DNA from: JAHHLP01 sp041609895
Lineage (GTDB): Bacteria > Bacteroidota > Rhodothermia > Rhodothermales > JABDKH01
Assembly: GCA_041609895.1 (NCBI GenBank)
Contig: JBFIPX010000154.1
Location: forward strand, 1 to 8,104
DNA length: 8,104 bases
Direction of reading: 5' to 3'
Of the stretch, positions 1 to 6,788 are shown in pieces. Made by a program: the position numbers and the translations under genes. The notes below the pieces were generated by a model. It searched no databases. It saw nothing but the letters and a program-made list of their open reading frames with translations, and was not told the origin of the DNA. Within the stretch, counting starts at the first letter, position 1. Every line of letters begins with the position of its first letter.

Positions 1-460
1 CTGGATAAGGGCATCAAAGTCGGCATCCGCTTCACGCTGACCCAGGACAACTCCCAAGACTTCCCGGCACTACTGCAATTGATGGACGACCACGAGATAG
101 ACAAATTCTACCTGTCGCATCTGAATTACGGCGGCCGCGGCAATAAAAACCGTAAAGACGACGCCCATTTCCAAATGACCCGGCAGGCGATGGATTACCT
201 GTTCGACACCTGCTACGAATGGCTCGCGGCCGGCATTCAGGCTCCGTGACCGTGCCCCAAAAGCGCTGGCCGCGTGGTCTGGAACGAGTCGGTGCCCAGC
301 GCGGCCGCGCATTTTCAACAACGACCCTGTCAGCACTTATCCGATCTGGGAGACCGAAAACGAGGCACGGGCCCAAATGGTCAGGCTGCGGCGCTGACTT
401 CGGCGACTTGAGGCTGACAGGAAGACCTGTAGGGACGACTGGCCTGACGCCTTTTGGGCG
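1..460 (+). pseudogene. nirJ: Decayed 3' part of nirJ, heme d1 biosynthesis radical SAM protein
   Basis: The first base already lies inside the gene, so the N-terminal CxxxCxxC radical-SAM region is outside the window. Frame 1 (1-249) reads a typical NirJ middle section, with GIKVGIRFTLTQDN, DKFYLSHLNYGGRGNKNRKDD and FDTCYEW, then stops at TGA 247-249. Functional NirJ continues for roughly 140 residues, including a second Cys-rich [4Fe-4S] region. Beyond about base 240, pieces that resemble the NirJ C-terminus appear in changing frames: LRDRAP (frame 2 from 242, like VRERPF), VVWNES...FQQRP (frame 1, 274-327, like IWND...KQRP), ARAQMV (frame 2, 365-382, like VRAQQV) and GDLRLT with GLTPFG (frame 3, 402-458). 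This fits loss of roughly 65-75 internal codons plus later frameshifts. NirJ acts in the cytoplasm in heme d1 synthesis for cd1 nitrite reductase. The family assignment of 1-237 is strong. The downstream relics were matched from memory of the family and are moderate. Confidence 0.8.
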
Positions 461-477
461 AATCAAAACCCTTTTTT
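448..477 (+). terminator. Weak terminator-like stretch after the nirJ relic
   Basis: CGCC (448-451) can pair with GGCG (457-460), and a run of six T follows at 472-477. The T run is 11 bases from the stem rather than next to it, and the stem is only four pairs. It may be the remains of a terminator for the nirJ operon, but the call is tentative. Confidence 0.3.
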
Positions 478-569
478 AGTAAAACCCGAATAATCACCGA
501 TATTCGCTTTGTGCGCCTCAGCGCCGCTACCAAGGCAATCCCACCACCATCCTACACGAGGTTAGTGAA
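461..569. other. Intergenic leader before the secreted hydrolase
   Basis: This AT-richer stretch separates the nirJ relic from the hydrolase start. I found no convincing Bacteroidota-type promoter: TTTG occurs at 453-456 and 508-511, but neither has a TAnnTTTG partner at about 20 bases. Only the ribosome binding site at 558-561 can be supported. Confidence 0.6.
558..561 (+). promoter_or_regulatory. Ribosome binding site for the secreted hydrolase
   Basis: GAGG lies eight bases before the ATG at 570. An in-frame stop (TAA 480-482) with no ATG between it and 570 supports this start, as does the signal peptide that begins directly there. Confidence 0.7.
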
Positions 570-2870
570 ATGCTACTCGTTCACGGACAAGCCCTTGCCA
601 CTGCCATCCTCTGTACGCTCCTGGTCTCACAGACCGCGGCCGGTCAAGCGGTAGAAGCCATCGAAAACCACCAGGCGCCCGAGCATTCCACGCGAGCCGG
701 GGCGGCTCCTTCGGATATCGTACGGACGAATGGCGACGCGGGCGCCGAAACCAATGTGATCGGAGTGCCAACAGCTCTCTTCGACGCGTACGGCGTTGGG
801 TGGGCGTCATTTCGGGACGGGACGTCGGCCCAGTTCTCCGATCACTTCAATCAAATGAAGGATGACTTCCTGATGCTCGACATCGAAATCGATGTGATCG
901 ACGGCGTCGAGCGCCTTGGGGCCGTGTGGCAGACTAACTTCGACAACCGCGGATGGGCAGAACTGCGCAACCTGACGAGCACCGAGTTCGGCGAGCAGTG
1001 GACGTTCTACCGGGACCTGGGGTATCGACTTATCGACCAGGAGACGTACGTCAAGAACAATACGCGCTACTACGCGGGCATATGGGTTGAGAACAAAGAG
1101 AATTTGGGTTGGGCGTCATACCGTAACACGACGAGTCAGCAGTTCGCTGACAACTTCGCCACGTATCGGGATCTGGGCTATATCATGATTGACATCGAGG
1201 CCTACCCGTGGAACAACGGTACGGAACTTCGCTACGCGGCGGCGTGGGTTGAGAACGACGAGAACCTCGGATGGCTCGAATTCCGCGACATGTCAAGCGC
1301 CGAGTTCTCCGACAAGTTCAATCTATACCGCAATACACACCGAATCTGGGACGTCGAATCGTACCGATTCAATGGTCAGCAGCGATACGCTGCGATCTGG
1401 ATCGAAAACAACGGGAACGGATGGGCGGAGCTCCGGGACATGACTGCTTCCGATTACCGCAACCGTTGGTATCGATTCCGGGATCTCGGCTATCGGCTAA
1501 CGGACTACGAGAAGTACGAAACCGGCAACGGCACACGCTACGCCGGCGTGTGGCGTCAGAACAATGATCGCGAGGACTGGGAGCTAAAGGACGACGTCAA
1601 TCAGCTCGTCGAGGCGGAGTTCAACACCTACGACATACCGGGCATTGGTGTTGGGGTATCGGTCTTCGGAGACACGAAGTACCTGCGCGGCCACGGTTTC
1701 TCCGACATCGGCGACAACGTCTGGTATTCGTCGCGAACCGTCAATCGTCTGGCATCGATTTCCAAGGCCATCGGAGGCGTCCTCGCAATGCGCATGGTCG
1801 AAAAAGGTCACATCGCCCTCGACGCGAGGACGAGAGACTACGAGCCGTCGCTACCGCGGGTCCACACGCACACGATTCGTCAGCTACTGTCCAATCGGGG
1901 AGGAATTGGCCATTACAACGAGCACGGGTCAGTAAATCAGCAGTTCGCTACTGCCCTTGACGGAGTCCAGTTCTTTCTGAGTGACCCGCTGCCCTACAAT
2001 CCGGGATCAGGCTGTCTGTACTCGACCCACGGTTCGACGCTGGCGGCGGTCGCCTATGAAGCGGTACTGGGCAAGTCAATCTCCCAGATTCTCATAGATG
2101 AGCTTAGTGATCCGTACGGGCTGCCAACGCTGAGAGCGGAGGACCGCAGTACAGCCACAACAGACTGGGCCGCTCTCTACAACACTGATAACACAGAGGC
2201 GAACGCCGATTTTCTGGACTGGAAAACGCTTGGAGGAGGGACGGTGGCACACCCCCTGGACCTGCTCAACTTCGGAAAGAAGCTGTTGGCGGGACAAATA
2301 ATTACGGCAGCAAACCTTGACACTCTGTGGTCCGTGCCGGCCCCCAATTGCAGCAACTACGCACTCGGATGGAACGTGGGTACGGATCGGGGGACTATGG
2401 TCGCCGCCAAAGACGGCGCACAACTTGGCGCAAGAACCTACATTCGCGTGTATCCAGAGATCGAGGCCGTGATCGTCGTTCTTACCAACCGGCAGGGGGG
2501 CAACCACAGTGCGAATCAACTCGGTCGCGACATTGGGACGTTGTTGCTGAACAACTACCTTGGTGTCGGTACCGAAGTGACTGCCACTCCGAAGTCCTTC
2601 TCACTGGAGCCGCCGTATCCAAATCCGTTTTCAACCTCCACAGCAATAACGTACAGCGTTTCCCAAGCGGGATCTGCACGTGTGGAGGTGTACGACCTGC
2701 TGGGCAGGCGGGTCGCCGAGCCCACCGCCCGATTTGACGCCGCCGGCCGTCACGAGGTTACGTGGGACGGACGCGATCAGTCGAATACAAATGTTTCTTC
2801 CGGGCTTTACCTGATCAAGGTATCGACAGCGTCAGGCAGTGCAACGACGAAAGTCGTGCTGACCCGCTAG
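570..2870 (+). CDS. Secreted serine hydrolase: BTRD1-type repeats, class C beta-lactamase-like domain, T9SS sorting domain
   Basis: This 766-residue protein has four parts. Residues 1-25 look like a signal peptide (hydrophobic core LATAILCTLLV, probable cut after TAAG). Residues 77-337 hold five tandem ~52-residue units, each opening with GW and carrying a YRDLGY-like block and an RYAAIW-like strand. These match the repeats known from polyglycine hydrolases (bacterial tandem repeat domain 1). Residues ~340-665 are a beta-lactamase/penicillin-binding-like serine hydrolase. The nucleophile motif is S396-I-S-K399, the second motif is Y484-S-T, and K614-D-G probably stands for the KTG/HxG box. 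Residues ~676-766 form a T9SS type A sorting domain with YPNPF at 683-687, VYDLLGRRV and a terminal KVVLTR. The protein should therefore cross the outer membrane and be released or anchored. Family members include peptidases and esterases, so the substrate is unknown. A beta-lactam-resistance role is unlikely with this architecture. It appears to be transcribed alone. Confidence 0.85.
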   Translation: MLLVHGQALATAILCTLLVSQTAAGQAVEAIENHQAPEHSTRAGAAPSDIVRTNGDAGAETNVIGVPTALFDAYGVGWASFRDGTSAQFSDHFNQMKDDFLMLDIEIDVIDGVERLGAVWQTNFDNRGWAELRNLTSTEFGEQWTFYRDLGYRLIDQETYVKNNTRYYAGIWVENKENLGWASYRNTTSQQFADNFATYRDLGYIMIDIEAYPWNNGTELRYAAAWVENDENLGWLEFRDMSSAEFSDKFNLYRNTHRIWDVESYRFNGQQRYAAIWIENNGNGWAELRDMTASDYRNRWYRFRDLGYRLTDYEKYETGNGTRYAGVWRQNNDREDWELKDDVNQLVEAEFNTYDIPGIGVGVSVFGDTKYLRGHGFSDIGDNVWYSSRTVNRLASISKAIGGVLAMRMVEKGHIALDARTRDYEPSLPRVHTHTIRQLLSNRGGIGHYNEHGSVNQQFATALDGVQFFLSDPLPYNPGSGCLYSTHGSTLAAVAYEAVLGKSISQILIDELSDPYGLPTLRAEDRSTATTDWAALYNTDNTEANADFLDWKTLGGGTVAHPLDLLNFGKKLLAGQIITAANLDTLWSVPAPNCSNYALGWNVGTDRGTMVAAKDGAQLGARTYIRVYPEIEAVIVVLTNRQGGNHSANQLGRDIGTLLLNNYLGVGTEVTATPKSFSLEPPYPNPFSTSTAITYSVSQAGSARVEVYDLLGRRVAEPTARFDAAGRHEVTWDGRDQSNTNVSSGLYLIKVSTASGSATTKVVLTR
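798..1577 (+). repeat. Five tandem protein repeats in the secreted hydrolase
   Basis: The units begin at tryptophans 78, 129, 181, 235 and 285, and a sixth Trp at 337 closes the array. The spacings are 51, 52, 54, 50 and 52 residues. The consensus is GWaelRdmtsaeFsdkfnxYRDLGYrliDxEsY, then an RYAaiWveNxen strand. Unit 4 (235-284) lacks the DLGY block (it reads YRNTHRIWD), and unit 1 lacks it too (MKDDFLMLD). The copies have diverged well at DNA level, so this is an old duplication under protein-level selection, not a recent slippage array. Confidence 0.85.
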
Positions 2871-3123
2871 CGATAAGATGGGGCGGACCCCGTGTGAAAG
2901 CGACCGCGTTCGATGGGGACACGCGGAACCCACTTCGTAGCCCAACCGACCGAGGTCGCACAGGTGACCCGAAGTATGTGGGCGGATCGCCCACGTCTTG
3001 GCGGCGTACTTACTCTATGCCTCTTCCCTGGATCGCGGATACCTTTTCGGGGATCAAAAGCCAGGACTACCAGGGTTGGAAACGAGGGCTCGTCGCCGAG
3101 TCAATCGCCCTTTGACGCCTCAA
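2871..3123. other. Intergenic region with a short hairpin
   Basis: This 253-base gap lies between the hydrolase stop and the preferred start of the M50 protease. Reading frames cross it, but their translations show no recognisable motifs. It contains GGGG-CGGA-CCCC at 2880-2891 and a better inverted repeat at 2978-2994. I see no RNA gene in it. Confidence 0.6.
2978..2994. terminator. Perfect 7-bp inverted repeat, possible transcript-end hairpin
   Basis: GTGGGCG, a three-base GAT loop and CGCCCAC pair perfectly. One wobble and one A-T pair extend the stem to 2976-2996. It sits about 110 bases after the hydrolase stop and has no T run behind it, so it could be a non-canonical terminator, a processing element or an operator. 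Confidence 0.35.
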
Positions 3124-4242
3124 ATGACAAGATCTCTCAGGATAGGAAAGATCGCGGGTATCGACCTGAAGATTCACTGGACGTTTAGCCTGCTGATCTT
3201 CGGTGTCTTCGGATACTACCTTCTATCCGGAAATACGATCGCCGAGTCACTTTTCGGTCTTGGCCTGATCCTGTCGGTTTTCGTCTGTGTCGTATTGCAT
3301 GAGTTTGGCCACGCCCTTACCGCGCGCCGCTACGACGTGCCCACGCGCGACATCACGCTGTACCCGATCGGAGGCGTCGCACGACTACAGCAGATCCCCG
3401 AGGAGCCCAGAAAAGAGTTCTGGATATCGGTCGCGGGACCAGTGGTAAACGTCGTGATCGCGGGTGTCCTTTTCCTCGGAATAACCTTATTTGGAAAGTT
3501 TCCGTCGATGCAAGAGATGATGGAGCCGGCAGGCCACTTCGCGGCCAAGCTGATGTGGTTCAACATCGTCTTGGTTGGCTTCAACATGCTGCCCGCCTTC
3601 CCGATGGACGGCGGCCGCGTGCTGCGCGCCATCCTTGCGATGCGAACAGACTACATGCAGGCTACTCAGGTGGCAGCTGCCATCGGCCAGGGTATGGCGA
3701 TCCTGTTCGGGTTTTTGGGCATCGTCACGTTCAACCCGATACTGCTGTTCATCGCCCTCTTCGTCTACGTCGGTGCGCAGCAGGAAGCCCGGATGACAAT
3801 GATCCGCGTTGCCGTAGAGGGCGTCCCGGTGCGTCAGGCCATGGTGACGCGGTTTGAAACGCTGAGTCCGGCGAGTACCGTATCGGACGCCGTCGAGAAG
3901 CTGCTCGCGGGATCCCAACAGGAATTCCCCGTGGTCGACGATGGCAACCTCACCGGCCTATTGACGCGGAAGACGCTCGTCCAAGCGCTATCCGAGAACG
4001 GCCTCGATACGCGCGTTTCCGACATCATGCAGGAGTCGTGCGCAGTCGTCCAGGAAACGGAAATGCTTGAGAACGTCTTCCGGCAGATGCAAGAGGAAAA
4101 ATGCTCGGCTCTGCCGGTCATGAGTGGCGATAAGCTGGTCGGCATCCTGACTTTGGAAAACGTTGGCGAGCTGATGATGATCAACTCGGCGATGACCTCG
4201 TCCAAAGCACGCAGCGAGTTGGAAGACCTGATAACCTCGTAG
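3124..4242 (+). CDS. Site-2 protease family (M50) membrane metalloprotease with two CBS domains
   Basis: Intramembrane zinc metalloprotease of 372 residues. The N-terminus (GIDLKIHWTF, 12-21) is the usual family entry into the first membrane helix. The zinc site is H59-E-F-G-H63 in the second hydrophobic segment, completed by the N154-MLPAFPMD162-GG motif. Further hydrophobic segments lie near residues 105-125 and 183-215. Two cytoplasmic CBS domains follow (about 236-290 and 298-355), which in other proteins sense adenine nucleotides. Relatives such as SpoIVFB cut membrane-bound regulatory proteins, but the substrate here is unknown. The ATG at 3124 is preferred over an upstream TTG at 2998 because the first 42 residues of the longer form look non-coding and family members start about here. 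No strong Shine-Dalgarno is visible before it. The gene ends with two stops in tandem (TAGTAG). The product is very probably as named; only its target is open. Confidence 0.9.
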   Translation: MTRSLRIGKIAGIDLKIHWTFSLLIFGVFGYYLLSGNTIAESLFGLGLILSVFVCVVLHEFGHALTARRYDVPTRDITLYPIGGVARLQQIPEEPRKEFWISVAGPVVNVVIAGVLFLGITLFGKFPSMQEMMEPAGHFAAKLMWFNIVLVGFNMLPAFPMDGGRVLRAILAMRTDYMQATQVAAAIGQGMAILFGFLGIVTFNPILLFIALFVYVGAQQEARMTMIRVAVEGVPVRQAMVTRFETLSPASTVSDAVEKLLAGSQQEFPVVDDGNLTGLLTRKTLVQALSENGLDTRVSDIMQESCAVVQETEMLENVFRQMQEEKCSALPVMSGDKLVGILTLENVGELMMINSAMTSSKARSELEDLITS

Positions 4243-4247
4243 TAGCC

Positions 4248-4273
4248 GGCCTCGCGCGCTAGAGCGCCTGGCC
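4248..4273 (+). promoter_or_regulatory. Imperfect hairpin between the protease and kinase/ATPase genes
   Basis: GGCC-TC-GCGC, loop GCTAGA, then GCGC-CT-GGCC gives two 4-bp helices split by a 2x2 internal loop. It fills most of the 47-base gap and ends just before the GGCGGA ribosome site (4275-4280) of the next gene. It has no T run, so it could tune translation or mRNA stability rather than end transcription. A chance structure in GC-rich DNA is equally possible. Confidence 0.3.
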
Positions 4274-4289
4274 TGGCGGATGCAGACTG

Positions 4290-5870
4290 ATGCTCGTTAC
4301 CGCCGACAAGCTGCTGGATTTTCTTGCCGACCCAGCATCCTATTCGCACAAGCCGTCGTCCGTCGAAATTATTCAGACGCACATCTCCTATGTGGCGATT
4401 GCCTCTCCGTACGTCTACAAGATCAAGAAGCCCGTCGATCTCGGCTTTCTCGATTTCTCGACGCTGAAACGGCGCAAGTTCTACTGCGAGGAAGAGCTCC
4501 GACTGAACCGCCGTCTCTGCGGACAGGTGTACCAGGAGGTCGTCCCAATCTTCGACCACGATGGAGTACTGGGGTTTGGTTCCGGCGGCCAGGTCGTCGA
4601 GTACGCGGTCAAAATGCGCCGTCTACCCGAAGAGGGATTCTTGCACCGGCTGCTCCAGGCTGAGCGTTTGGAAAGGCGGCATCTCGACCTTCTGGTAGAT
4701 CGACTCATTTTGTTCTATGCGTCGCAAACTCCTTCAGAGGCCGTCAGCGAATGGGGCCATGTTGACAGAATCCGCTTGAGCACAGATGAGAACTTCGCCC
4801 AAACGAAGAGTCATGTCGACAGCTTGCTGACACGGCCCGCATACGAAGCGATACAATGGTACACCAATCGGTACCTCGAGCGACAGCGGGCTCTGTTCGA
4901 TCGACGGGTGTCGGATGGAAAGATCGTTGACGGCCACGGCGACCTGCATCTCGAGCATGTTCATATCGACGGCGACAGTATCTGTATTTACGACTGTATT
5001 GAGTTTAGTGAGCGTCTACGATGTATCGACATTGCTAATGATGTGGGTTTCCTGGCGATGGATCTCGATTATTGGGAACGGCCGGATTTGTCGGATTACT
5101 TTGCGCGCCGCATCGGCGATGGAATGGGAGATCCCGCGCTGCTGACACTGCTGCCCTTCTACAAGTGCTACCGATCCTACGTTCGCGGAAAGGTCGAAGG
5201 AATGCGCACAGCGGAATCCGAGGTACCGGAAGTGGATCGCGAGGAGAGTCGAAGCCGCGCCCGCCGTTACTATCAGCTATCGCTCGACTACACGATATCC
5301 GGCAACGCGCCCATGGTCCTTGTTGTGATGGGCCGTGTCGGCACCGGAAAGTCAACGATCGCGCACCGACTCGGTGAAGCCCTTGGCTGGGCGGTGGTCT
5401 CGTCCGACAACGTGCGCAAGACCATGGCAGGCGTACCGCTGTACACGCGCGGCGATCCTGCATCGCGGCGAGAACTATACGCGACTGAGATGACCGCCCG
5501 CACCTATGAGGCGTTGCAGCAGTACGCAATCGATCGGTCCCGGTCCCATCGCAGCACGATCCTCGATGCAACGTTTAGCAGACCGGAGCAGCGGCGTGAA
5601 ATTATGGAAGAGATTCGGGATTCCGGTTTCGAGTGTCGCTTCCTTGAGATCACCAGTTCTGATGATACAATCCGAGACAGGTTGCGATCACGCGAGACAC
5701 AATCCGCAGTCGCGTCCGACGCGCGACTCGAAGACTTCGATATCCTTTCGGCGCGCTACAGCACTCCAAGCTCGTCAGAGGGGATTACGCTGGCTTCCGT
5801 CACGTCCCACGGCCCGGTAAACGACACAACGCTCGAGGCGCTGAAAGCACTCGTTCGGTTAAACGGCTAG
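4290..5870 (+). CDS. Bifunctional aminoglycoside phosphotransferase-like / AAA-family ATP-binding protein
   Basis: A 526-residue cytoplasmic protein with two nucleotide-binding modules, as in the COG2187-COG0645 fusion family. Residues 1-~330 are an APH/choline-kinase-like fold: VYKIKKPVDLGFLDFSTLKRR near the N-terminus, a catalytic H216-GDLHLEHV224 loop, and the metal-binding D235-CIEF motif followed by DIANDVGFLAMDLDY. Residues ~340-500 are a P-loop kinase-like domain with Walker A G348-RVGTGKST356, then SSDNVRK and the ILDATFSRPEQR motif typical of small-molecule or gluconate-kinase-like P-loop proteins. GGCGGA nine bases before the ATG serves as a ribosome site, and an ATG at 4280 is out of frame. 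The gene starts 47 bases after the M50 protease on the same strand, so co-transcription is likely. The real phosphate acceptor is unknown, and drug resistance should not be assumed from the family name. It is full-length with all key motifs present. Confidence 0.9.
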   Translation: MLVTADKLLDFLADPASYSHKPSSVEIIQTHISYVAIASPYVYKIKKPVDLGFLDFSTLKRRKFYCEEELRLNRRLCGQVYQEVVPIFDHDGVLGFGSGGQVVEYAVKMRRLPEEGFLHRLLQAERLERRHLDLLVDRLILFYASQTPSEAVSEWGHVDRIRLSTDENFAQTKSHVDSLLTRPAYEAIQWYTNRYLERQRALFDRRVSDGKIVDGHGDLHLEHVHIDGDSICIYDCIEFSERLRCIDIANDVGFLAMDLDYWERPDLSDYFARRIGDGMGDPALLTLLPFYKCYRSYVRGKVEGMRTAESEVPEVDREESRSRARRYYQLSLDYTISGNAPMVLVVMGRVGTGKSTIAHRLGEALGWAVVSSDNVRKTMAGVPLYTRGDPASRRELYATEMTARTYEALQQYAIDRSRSHRSTILDATFSRPEQRREIMEEIRDSGFECRFLEITSSDDTIRDRLRSRETQSAVASDARLEDFDILSARYSTPSSSEGITLASVTSHGPVNDTTLEALKALVRLNG

Positions 5871-5914
5871 GGGGCGTGTTCGGCGGTTGCTGCTTCGCAT
5901 GCTCGCCCGCATCG

Positions 5915-5968
5915 TGCCCGCATCAGTCGGGCATCTATGATGCACCCAAATGCCATGCCCGCATCAGT
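5915..5968. repeat. 13-bp direct repeat TGCCCGCATCAGT, two copies
   Basis: Identical 13-mers start at 5915 and 5956, 41 bases apart. A nine-base partial copy (GCCCGCATC) lies at 5905-5913, 11 bases before the matching part of copy one. The first copy also overlaps a GCCCG/CGGGC hairpin (5916-5932). Two copies are too few for a CRISPR array. Confidence 0.7.
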
Positions 5969-6008
5969 GGACACCGAGTTCACTCTATGCCACTCGCGTC
6001 GCCGTTGG

Positions 6009-6030
6009 ATCCCGGCTCTGCGCCTGGGAT
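6009..6030. terminator. Candidate shared terminator hairpin between convergent genes
   Basis: ATCCCGG (6009-6015) pairs with CTGGGAT (6024-6030), with one G-T wobble and an eight-base loop. The position, 45 bases past the glpF stop and 139 past the kinase/ATPase stop, suits a bidirectional terminator. The lack of a T run on either strand keeps confidence low. Confidence 0.3.
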
Positions 6031-6074
6031 GAGCAACCTGGACGGCTGGGCGCCGGACCGAGAAACTAATCGCT

Positions 6075-6788
6075 TCAGGATCCAAGAATAGAATACAGCG
6101 CCGCCGCTGCAAGGCCTCCGATCACCGGTCCGACCACGGGAATCCAGGAATACGCCCAGTCACTGTCTCGCTTTCCGCCACCGATGGGGAGTAGCGCGTG
6201 TACGATGCGCGGCGGCAAATCTCGAGCCGGGTTGATCGCATATCCGGTCGTACCTCCAAGCGAGAGTCCGATGACCAACACAAGGAGACCGACCGGCAGT
6301 GCGTCGAGAGCTCCCAGCCCAACTTCAGGCGCAGCCAGATGCAGCACCGCGAACACCAGGACAAACGTACCTATGACTTCAGACACCAGATTCGACGTGG
6401 TATTTCGAATTGCTGGTCCCGTGCAGAAGACCGCAAGCTTCAGATCGTTGTCCTCCGTCTCTCCAAAATGTGGACGGTAGTGCAGCCACACCAGGAACGC
6501 GCCGAGCGCGCCCCCAATACACTGGGCAAGTATGTAGCCTGGGACAAGCGACCAGGAGAACTTGCCTGCCGCAGCCAACCCGATCGTTACGGCGGGATTT
6601 ATGTGTGCACCGCTGAACGCGGCGACACAGAACACTGCAACAAACACAGCCATTCCCCAGCCCATTGTGATGACAATCCATCCGCCTCCGTGCCCTTTGG
6701 TCTTGCCGAGAAGAACGTTTGCTACTACTCCGTTTCCAAGAAGGAGCAGCATCGCCGTGCCTACGATTTCCGCTACGAAGGCTGTCAT
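6075..6788 (-). CDS. glpF: Glycerol uptake facilitator GlpF (aquaglyceroporin)
   Basis: A 237-residue inner-membrane channel of the MIP family with six membrane helices and two half-helix NPA loops. The first is SGAHI-N64-PA-VT and the second is GYAI-N186-PARD190. The Asp right after NPAR is the mark of glycerol-conducting members as opposed to pure water channels. Lined up on E. coli GlpF by the spacing to the NPA boxes, the selectivity filter is W44, G174, Y183 and R189. It matches W48, G191 and R206, with Tyr in place of F200. It lets glycerol, and perhaps other small polyols or urea, diffuse into the cell. The start is supported by GAGG ten bases upstream. The gene lies 104 bases after the glpT-like gene on the same strand, and the two are probably transcribed together or at least co-regulated. 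Confidence is high for the family and good for glycerol as substrate. Confidence 0.95.
   Translation of the reverse strand: MTAFVAEIVGTAMLLLLGNGVVANVLLGKTKGHGGGWIVITMGWGMAVFVAVFCVAAFSGAHINPAVTIGLAAAGKFSWSLVPGYILAQCIGGALGAFLVWLHYRPHFGETEDNDLKLAVFCTGPAIRNTTSNLVSEVIGTFVLVFAVLHLAAPEVGLGALDALPVGLLVLVIGLSLGGTTGYAINPARDLPPRIVHALLPIGGGKRDSDWAYSWIPVVGPVIGGLAAAALYSILGS

Larger units (their letters stand above)
5871..6074. other. Convergent intergenic region with short repeats and hairpins
   Basis: This 204-base gap lies between two genes that end toward each other. It holds a 13-base direct repeat (5915-5927 and 5956-5968), a third partial copy at 5905-5913, small hairpins at 5916-5932 and 5931-5943, and a 7-bp stem at 6009-6030. 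No gene is supported. Confidence 0.7.

Noticed and set aside
32..466. Minus-strand open frame of 144 codons opposite nirJ
   Set aside because: Its translation is Arg/Pro-rich and motif-free, and the plus strand carries clear NirJ sequence, so it is a shadow.
1710..2560. Beta-lactam resistance gene
   Set aside because: The SxxK domain sits in a repeat-bearing T9SS-exported protein with YST and KDG motifs, which fits a peptidase or esterase better.
2880..2891. GGGG/CCCC hairpin just after the hydrolase stop as a terminator
   Set aside because: It has only four base pairs and no T run, and is expected by chance at this GC content.
3040..3047. TACCTTTT as a Bacteroidota -7 promoter element for the protease
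   Set aside because: It has no TTTG element at the required ~20-base distance upstream.
2998..3123. Longer form of the M50 protease starting at TTG 2998
   Set aside because: The extra 42 residues are Arg-rich, with no signal or family similarity. The usual family start falls at ATG 3124.
3834..4559. Minus-strand open frame of 241 codons
   Set aside because: It lies antisense to the CBS domains of the protease and the start of the kinase gene, both with strong motifs. It has no recognisable domain.
4290..5870. Aminoglycoside resistance gene
   Set aside because: The APH-like domain belongs to the widespread fusion family with a P-loop partner, not to known resistance enzymes.
5905..5968. CRISPR-like array
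   Set aside because: There are only two full 13-base copies, too short and too few, and no cas genes nearby.
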